From the NCBI RefSeq assembly GCF_010093595.1, contig NW_022985437.1, forward strand, positions 1,781,536 through 1,845,535: 64,000 nt of DNA, given 5' to 3'. This stretch comes from Mytilinidion resinicola. Taxonomy: Eukaryota; Ascomycota; Dothideomycetes; Mytilinidiales; Mytilinidiaceae. Shown here one piece after another: positions 57,907 through 64,000 of the stretch (positions within the stretch are counted from its first letter, which is position 1; every line of letters begins with the position of its first letter). Below the pieces are notes generated by a model, which ran no database searches, had not been told where the DNA came from, and saw only the letters and a program-made list of their open reading frames with translations. Both the position numbers and the translations under genes were made by a program.

Positions 57907-60813
57907 TCAAACCAACTCTATAGATTCCCACTGTATAGATTCCGACTCTATAAGTTCCAACATCATACGTTCCAACTCCCTGGATTCCCACTCTACAGAT
58001 CCCAAGTCTCTAGATTCCGGCTCTGTAGATTCCAACTCAATCTTCTTTGGCATTGCTTCCCCATTCATGAGTCCATGGCAGTAGCATTCCCCTACCAATC
58101 TGTAAGTCGATGCAGATGTTGAAGTTCCACGATACTGTTGCATGACGAATGACTCCGGCCTTAACAGAATGGGAACGTGAAGTCCTGGAGCAACATATAG
58201 AAGATCTCCTGTCTTCGTATGCGGAGGACATAGTCCAATATATCCCTTTCTTGTAATGAACAACCGCCTCCCACCGCAAGAAGATTCGACCGCACTAGTG
58301 ATCTTATCCATGATTTGCAGTAGTTGATATACTTCTTCTTCTCGATGAGCAAACGACGTGAAACGAAAGAATTTGAGCTGCTCAGCCCATTTCGCGAAGG
58401 ACACAAGGGTGTCCTCGAGCGATTTACCCCACTCAAAGGGCCTGTTGATTAGTAGTGTTCGGTGGAACGCTTCCTTCAGCGGTTGCTTTGGTGAAGTATG
58501 CGCATATGTATCGTCCGTGCACGGGGAACTGGTGAGAGTCTTCCAACACTCCTCGTAGTTAACTGCCAGATGGGACATTTCGTCTGCTGTGCCAATCACA
58601 CCCTGATCCGCCATAATGAAAAGTGGAGTCCCAAGCTCGTAGACAGCGTCTATGCAGGCAGCCGAGAGGTGGAGAACCCTATCATTCTTCATGTTGACTG
58701 TGAGTATGGCCTCCCCCCCTGCTTCATACTCTTTCGGGCGCAGATATCGGTCGGAGTCCTGCAATCTGTCGTATTTTGGTGCATTAGTCCAGTCAGGGAC
58801 CCAAGATGGTAGCCGTAGTGTCGATGAGATGGTGGTGGTGGTCTTAGATGGCAGTGTCAGTGTGATGGTGGGGATCTCATATCTGTTACCCAAGCCCGCA
58901 GCATGGAGTAAGAGACGTATCCCGCCCGCTCTCTCAAAGAGCTCCGTTGCAGCATTTAAAAAAGTATCCTCCACTGAAGCTCCATAATCTACTTCAACAG
59001 GGTCTCCGCAGAAGGACATCAAACCATAGATGTGGTCGCGAGGATTGGTTGCTTTAAAATAGAAGCTCTGTGAGAGGGCTTCAAGAATCTTGATCTCTTC
59101 CCTACGCCAACTTTCCGAGGAGTGAAGCTTTTGGCGGAAGCGTTGCATTCGGATGATGTTGTAGAGACTGGAGTGCTGAACGTGCCGGAGTTGAATATCG
59201 TGTGCCAACTCCAACCATAGTCGGAACTGTCGAGAGGAATGAATCATCTCCACTCCGCTCGCAATGATGTCCCAATCGATAACTTCATCTCCGTACCTCA
59301 CTTGCACGTGTTGTGGCATTGCAACTTCTTGCACGACCCATACGCGTTCAAACCAAGGGTGTTGCAGCAACTCAAGAAGTGCTGCCCACTGAGGTGGCTT
59401 TGATTCGGCGCGACATAGCGATTCATAAAGTTCGTAGATGTCCTTCCCAAAGCGTCGCAATGGTTTTTTGAGGATGCGGAACTCATTGAATAGATCAAAC
59501 GTCAATTGAGCATTCTTGAAATGTGCTCGTGACCTCGCATCGATGGGATAGATGCCGTCATACCGAAAAGGCAACAAGGATCCCCTAATGTTGTCCTGGC
59601 CCTGCTGTATCGGGAACTGGCCTAAAAACACGGTCGTGAAGAGCGCGTGCTGATAGATCTTTCTCATTAATGGAACTTGTTGAGACTTTTCGGCTTCGTT
59701 CTTTTGGTCAATGCATATAGCATCTATCCAAAGAAGTCGTGGAAAGAAGAGAGAACTGTAGCTGGCAAGGATTTCAAAGGCGCTCTTGGGAATTTTCATC
59801 TTGCAACCGTCGACAAGTATCTCCTCAGTTGAATACATGGCGACCCGACGACCGTCGAGATCCTCGGTTTTATCCATCTTTCCCCAAGTATACGAAATAG
59901 CTTCATACAGCAGGAGTCGCATATGAGGGCCTTGCACCAGGCTGCAGCAGACTGGCCGGAACCCAAAACGGGGGTGCAGAAGGAGTACACGAATGTCCTC
60001 TGGACCCTTCAAAGGGGTGTAGGTGTATTCTGGTGGGTTTGGATTGGTGAACTTCGCTATCTCCCTCATCCACAGAGAATATGCTAACAGCATGTTTCTA
60101 GCAGATCTCAGATAGCGAGAGTCCGGGTTGGACCAGTAAACCATACCCATAATGGAACAGATCAAGGACAGCCGCCTCATCAGATCTGGAGTCATTTTTC
60201 TGTAGAACCAGTGGCATGTCGTCCACCACACGCTCAACATAATTCTCGCTGCTGGAACGTCGAGGTACCGAATGGTCCATAAGCAGGCACGCTCAATGTA
60301 GAAGTCCCGCCATCTCCATGCATATCTATTCCATCTCGACAGCCTCGTGATCTGTTTGTGTGACCACAGTTGGACAACATGATGGCTAAAGACAAACATA
60401 TTTAGTACAACGTTCAGAGCTACCAGAGTCCAATGGTAGCTCGGAAAGAGGATCTTGAAAGCCCAGTTGAATGTACTGCTAAGAATAAGGTCGGCGACGT
60501 TTAGAGTCCAGTGTCGGCCAAGATTATCTGTCTCTCCGTATGTAGCCTCCTTCGTGCGCATGAGCTCTTGAGAGATCTGGCCGAATAGGAAGAAGTCGTA
60601 CATCTTGGACCTCGAAATAAAGACAAACCAGTAGAATAAGAGTCCGATATGGCATAGTCTTGATAGAATAGGCTGAAAGTACCGGAAGAGAATCGCGGCG
60701 CTGGCGACTGCAAACCAAGGAACGGACAAGACGACGGCAATATCGCTAGGTTGGAGATTGAAGACGTACATGCAAGGTAAGGCAGCGATGACAATCCATG
60801 TGGTAGACAGCAT
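57907..60813 (-). CDS. Large HET-domain protein with N-terminal membrane helices
   Basis: This intronless 968-aa heterokaryon-incompatibility protein starts at the ATG at 60813 (MLSTTWIVIAALPCMYVF); the frame is open upstream only from a TTG. Several hydrophobic segments lie in the first 250 residues (WIVIAALPCMYVFNL, IAVVLSVPWFAVASAAILF, HIGLLFYWFVFI, WTLVALNVVLNMFVFSHHVV), so it is probably membrane-bound. The HET blocks follow: YEAISYTWGKMD, LLWIDAICIDQKNEAEKSQQ, HPWFERVWVVQEVAMPQHV. Next comes the fungal extension with NPRDHIYGLMSFCGD and WVPDWT. The last 45 residues are a degenerate five-residue repeat (E-S-x-E/Q-W/L/P type) encoded by a 15-bp tandem array. No lesion was found. Confidence 0.9.
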   Translation of the reverse strand: MLSTTWIVIAALPCMYVFNLQPSDIAVVLSVPWFAVASAAILFRYFQPILSRLCHIGLLFYWFVFISRSKMYDFFLFGQISQELMRTKEATYGETDNLGRHWTLNVADLILSSTFNWAFKILFPSYHWTLVALNVVLNMFVFSHHVVQLWSHKQITRLSRWNRYAWRWRDFYIERACLWTIRYLDVPAARIMLSVWWTTCHWFYRKMTPDLMRRLSLICSIMGMVYWSNPDSRYLRSARNMLLAYSLWMREIAKFTNPNPPEYTYTPLKGPEDIRVLLLHPRFGFRPVCCSLVQGPHMRLLLYEAISYTWGKMDKTEDLDGRRVAMYSTEEILVDGCKMKIPKSAFEILASYSSLFFPRLLWIDAICIDQKNEAEKSQQVPLMRKIYQHALFTTVFLGQFPIQQGQDNIRGSLLPFRYDGIYPIDARSRAHFKNAQLTFDLFNEFRILKKPLRRFGKDIYELYESLCRAESKPPQWAALLELLQHPWFERVWVVQEVAMPQHVQVRYGDEVIDWDIIASGVEMIHSSRQFRLWLELAHDIQLRHVQHSSLYNIIRMQRFRQKLHSSESWRREEIKILEALSQSFYFKATNPRDHIYGLMSFCGDPVEVDYGASVEDTFLNAATELFERAGGIRLLLHAAGLGNRYEIPTITLTLPSKTTTTISSTLRLPSWVPDWTNAPKYDRLQDSDRYLRPKEYEAGGEAILTVNMKNDRVLHLSAACIDAVYELGTPLFIMADQGVIGTADEMSHLAVNYEECWKTLTSSPCTDDTYAHTSPKQPLKEAFHRTLLINRPFEWGKSLEDTLVSFAKWAEQLKFFRFTSFAHREEEVYQLLQIMDKITSAVESSCGGRRLFITRKGYIGLCPPHTKTGDLLYVAPGLHVPILLRPESFVMQQYRGTSTSASTYRLVGECYCHGLMNGEAMPKKIELESTEPESRDLGSVEWESRELERMMLELIESESIQWESIELV
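57912..58031. repeat. 15-bp tandem repeat inside the HET gene 3' end
   Basis: Eight 15-bp units in register (consensus on the plus strand CCAACTCTATAGATT) encode, on the minus strand, five-residue steps with Glu-Ser at fixed positions. The units differ by point changes but not by length. Confidence 0.88.
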
Positions 60814-61206
60814 TTTGCAGTGACAGACGAGAGCCGTGGGTTCTCGTCTTTTGCCTGCGTGCCTGCCTCTTAAAGAGTTCGAGATCGGAGAAGACGAGAG
60901 CGGTCGGGTGCGAAAAGTGGCGCTGACTGCGCCCTCCAAAATTGCTTATTCGACAGCCACGGCGGTTAGGCTGAGTTTCCCCTGAGGGCGCAACCCCTTA
61001 GGCTCACCTCCTAGCGAGAATCTGGTTCTCGAGGACTGTGAGATTAGATATTCCCGCTTCGAATCTTACTAAATGTCTTCCTCACAACATCCCACACCCA
61101 GCTGCCCCACCAAGTTGTCATATGTAGTGCGCGTTATCCATTCGCTGAATTGAAGCGCATACGCAGTAAGAGCGCCGCAGAGTTCTGTACTACACGGTAC
61201 ATAGTA

Positions 61207-61409
61207 CAGCCTCTCTTCACGTCCGGTGGTCACTCTCTAATATCAAGCCACAGACTTACCGTATAAGGGAGTAGCTCCGGGTGCCTTCAGGGGGGAATAG
61301 CAACATACCAGTCGATCAATCCTCACGCCGGTTAAGTACTAGCCCAGAAAAGAGGTATACCAGGATCGACTCAGTTTAGCGCTAGACCGCCGGACGTAAA
61401 GAGAGGCTG
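61207..61409. mobile_element. Probable MITE of the Tc1/mariner (Fot1-pogo) type
   Basis: Terminal inverted repeats of 25 bp (61207-61231 and 61385-61409, starting CAGCCTCTCT) match at 23 of 25 positions; both mismatches are C/T. Weaker pairing extends inward past a shared CTAA. The element is flanked on both sides by TA (61205-61206, 61410-61411), the target duplication of Tc1/mariner elements. The 203-bp body has no coding capacity. Confidence 0.72.
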
Positions 61410-62206
61410 TAAGGTGCATGTCCTTGGACCGAAGCCCATATCGACCCTGGATTGGAGAAGGGGTGGCGTCAAGGCTGACGATAAGATTATAGGGGGACGT
61501 ACAGCAGCCGAAGCCCTCGGCTAATGGTTTCTCCACGCCAAAAGATGGCGCTTTGCGGAGCGCAGGGCTCCAGCGTGCCCCACTGACACTGGAGTTCGCT
61601 CTCGATCAAGCACAAAGGGCCAGCGAGGTGGCCTCGCGCGGCTTGCAACGCCCTCGGATAAACCTCGGCCGACTATTCCAAGGCAGACATTTTCCTAGCC
61701 TCAGACCCGCCCTTATTGCTCTCTTAATGCTCTCCTACATCCGTCTCTCTTACTTTAGCCACCTCGGCCCTGCCCTCCTTATCTATTAATGAGGCGCCTG
61801 CTCAGACATTGCAGATAATGATCAGACCTGACGAAGGGCTACAAGTTGATCCCATTAGAGATTTGCATACCCTCTGCAGTATATCTGATTCGGAAACTGG
61901 TGCTTTTAAACGCTCAGTCTTCACATTGAAGCCTGACGCAGGTGCACGTTCCACCAAAAGCAGTCTCGCAAGCCAAGAGTACTTGAAGGAAGAACAAAGA
62001 AAAGTGGTGTGCAATTGCTATCATCACGTGATGCGTGCTTAGGTCCCAGAGAGGAAGAAGACACCCATATCCAACTTTCCACCTTCCCCGCCTTACAAGC
62101 GTAGCAACCAAGCCCTTTCTTCTACGAGGTATTGGTGACCGCCGCTTGCATCTAGGAGCGGAAGGAGAATTGGTGGGCCTGGGGAGGGGAGCTGGAGACG
62201 TAAAAG

Positions 62207-62385
62207 GTGCTTTATCTTTCTAGGTGGCGCGAGTCCAGCCATCTTCAATAGTACCACAAAGAGTAAAGTTCAAAGGAGTCCCATGACAGCGCATCGAAAA
62301 TGGATAAACTATCCGACAACCATAGCAAAAGATGCTTTATCCATTTAGGCGGCTCAAGTCAAGCCATAATCACCTACCACAAGGC
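62207..62385. repeat. Imperfect direct repeat, two copies 123 bp apart
   Basis: Copies at about 62207-62262 and 62330-62385 share TGCTTTATC, TAGG(T/C)GGC, AGTC(C/A)AGCCAT and TACCACAA in the same order and nearly the same spacing. Confidence 0.6.
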
Positions 62386-62465
62386 AAGTGCCCATTAATG
62401 GGGTTCTCGTCACTGCAGCTCTCACTCTATGTTTTATTCTGAGTTGTTTCAATTAATTCTACAGA

Positions 62466-63458
62466 ATGCGCACGAAAGCCGAAGTCCTGATGGAACATTA
62501 TGGTGTCACAAGTCAGGAAGAAGTCTTTCGCATCATAATGGAAGATATAAATACACCTGATACACCCTCCCAACGCGACCAATGGATTGTTTCCAAATTC
62601 CCGTACGAAGCCCCTGAGCACCCGGGTATACTTTCGATGGACCAGATTGAAAAAGGAATGAAGGAGAACAACTTGACTCTATCCGGCGGAGTCTTTGATC
62701 TATGCAGAGTTGGTGAATGTGTTATTAAAAGAGGGAAAGACCCGCTTCTACTACATGTAAGCCTCTATACGTACGACTTTGCTAGGGCTATCATTATATA
62801 TAGTTAGGAAGCCGAGAACCTGTTATTTCTACAGAAGTATTCCTAAGTCCGGACGCCGAAGGTATATGCTGTGTTCACCGTGCCCAAACAGCCCCATGGC
62901 ATCCACTACTTGGTCAGCGAGTTCATCGAAGGCGAGATGCTCGACGAGACAAAGTGGATAGCTCTGGATGATAAAGCGCGGGAGATTATTTGCTCAAAGC
63001 TTTCGGAGCAGTTTCAACTACTCTGGGCCGTTCCATCCGAAGGATGCTACGGTCGAGTCCATCATCAAGCCTTCAGTTCCGACTTCAATCTCTTCTATCT
63101 CCGCCCCAAAGGCATGCAAGGACCCTACAACTGTTATGAGGACTGCGTTTCGGCCATGTATGCTTCTGCCGAGCTGCGCGCAGCTACAACGGCCATAACT
63201 CCCGAATTCCGTCACGATGCGGTAGAATACTTACCTGAGTTCAAACCAACCTTGATGAGAACAAGGGGTTATAAACCTACGCTTACTCATTTGGACCCGC
63301 AGTTTCGTAATATCATTACGCGGTCGATTAAGGGAGCCGAGGGGGAAATAAAGGACTGGGAAGTTGTCCTAATTGATTGGGACAGTCTTGCCTGGCTCCC
63401 AGGATTTGTTCATGGCAGCTGGCGTAGGAAGGGCAAAGGATCAGTGAGGAAAGCATGA
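62466..63458 (+). CDS. APH/kinase-like phosphotransferase-family protein, interrupted by a TAA
   Basis: This is a fungal protein of the aminoglycoside-phosphotransferase/protein-kinase-like fold; its substrate is unknown. It starts MRTKAEVLMEHYGVTSQEE and has the N-lobe pattern SGGVFDLCRVGECVIKRGKD. An intron with a GTAAGC donor after LLLH and an acceptor TTAG leads to EAENLLFLQKYS. There TAA at 62844-62846 interrupts before VRTPKVYAVFT, which continues with the hinge YLVSEFIEGEMLDETKW. The C-lobe has THLDPQFRNIIT (catalytic-loop position, H-x-D) and VLIDWDSLAWLPGF (metal-binding IDWD). The stop is at 63456-63458. Apart from the TAA all landmarks are present. The residue expected at the stop is not fixed, so Gln or Lys are both possible. 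Confidence 0.75.
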
Positions 63459-63538
63459 GTTGTATTGAGGTGCTAATGAGTGGCTATATAGTGAAGAGAG
63501 ACCAGGGGTTGCAGGCAGCAACGGTGACAAAACAACAG

Positions 63539-63582
63539 GTGAACCTTGTCCAGCTGAGAAGTGAACCCTGTACAGCTGAGAC
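63539..63582. repeat. 22-bp tandem repeat, two copies
   Basis: Two adjacent copies of GTGAACC(T/C)TGT(C/A)CAGCTGAGA plus one base, directly after the APH-like gene. Confidence 0.8.
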
Positions 63583-63782
63583 GCGTAGACAGACGTGCGT
63601 AGGAGCATTCTAACTGGCTGCCAGTTCAAGCAGTAGTATTAGAATGTAGTAACAGCTTGTCCGGCGAGACCAAGGACACATTTATGCAGAAGGTAGTAGG
63701 GAGCTTCGATGATATTTTTGCAGTAGAGACGGCTTTCTTTCAGAAAATAGGTTCTTTAGGTTATAGTTTGGGCGCTGCTAAA

Positions 63783-63848
63783 TGTACACCCTATATTTAC
63801 TCGGTGTACACCCCTTTTCTACTCCGTATACACCCTTCTTACGTCTGA
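63783..63848. repeat. 22-bp tandem repeat, three copies
   Basis: Three adjacent units beginning TGTACACCC, TGTACACCC and TATACACCC, each with a pyrimidine-rich second half. The third is the most diverged. Confidence 0.75.
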
Positions 63849-63989
63849 TCTTCTGATTGGTCCGGAGGAGTGCTCCGGGGCCTCCGATTCGCTCGCTTAC
63901 GTTTCTCACTAATTCCAAATGCTCTCTCCAAGTGCGGCGTGGCCACAAAGCATTACATCCTGATCCTCAACTTCCTCAATACACTCACC

Positions 63990-64000
63990 ATGGCCCTCAA
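63990..64000 (+). CDS. Possible start of a gene cut by the window end
   Basis: An ATG in the strong context CACCATGG follows a C/T-rich, leader-like stretch. Only MAL and two bases are visible, so nothing can be said of the product. Confidence 0.22.

Larger units (their letters stand above)
60814..62465. other. Intergenic with MITE and direct repeats
   Basis: It holds a probable MITE (listed separately), a TCACGTGA palindrome (62024-62031) and an imperfect direct repeat of about 55 bp (62207-62262 and 62330-62385). No gene was recognised. Confidence 0.6.
63459..63989. other. Intergenic with short tandem repeats
   Basis: It contains two 22-bp repeat arrays (listed separately) and a short hairpin, CCGGAG-GAGTG-CTCCGG, near 63864-63880. 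No gene was recognised. Confidence 0.55.

Overview
The window looks like nuclear DNA of a filamentous ascomycete (Pezizomycotina). Genes have short introns (about 50-90 nt) with GT(A/G)NGT donors and CTAAC-like branch sites. Typical fungal families are present: HET proteins, a Zn2Cys6 factor, Clr5, a DUF7025-type AAA ATPase, a class III G-alpha, and Hog1 with its TGY loop. I infer Dothideomycetes, but that is a weak call. No tRNA, rRNA, CRISPR array, telomere repeat or full-length transposon was recognised.

Layout. 1-3.5 kb holds no recognisable gene. 3.5-10.6 kb has an MTC6-like membrane glycoprotein, a GNAT acetyltransferase and an LSH/PasG SNF2 remodeller. 11.2-16.9 kb is an accessory block on the minus strand, with an MDR reductase, a HET protein and an APC permease, and every one of these carries an interrupting lesion. 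18.2-44.7 kb is mostly conserved core: Hsp88/Sse1, a divergent CENP-L/Fta1 kinetochore protein, a membrane protein with a C-terminal HMG box, a small conserved 71-aa protein, two fungal nuclear or DNA-binding-type proteins, Avl9, and the MAP kinase Hog1 head-to-head with a class III G-alpha across 3.4 kb. 47-64 kb is again accessory. It has a Clr5 protein, a 128-aa hypothetical protein, an AAA ATPase relic, a Zn2Cys6 regulator, a secreted TAP-like serine peptidase, a large membrane HET protein, a probable 203-bp MITE, a kinase-like APH protein and several short tandem repeats.

How the genes relate. The core genes serve chromatin (PasG), kinetochores (CENP-L), proteostasis (Hsp88), late secretion (Avl9) and environmental signalling (Hog1, G-alpha). 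The accessory ends are rich in allorecognition and signalling families.

The most striking observation is that premature stops, one frameshift and one lost splice acceptor fall only in accessory families, while all core genes read intact. One stop (TAG at 12933-12935) sits where the HET family has Trp, and its base change fits CpA-to-TpA mutation (RIP-like) or an A-to-I mRNA editing site. Assembly error is the alternative for each lesion. Interrupted genes with a single lesion are typed CDS; those with two are typed pseudogene.
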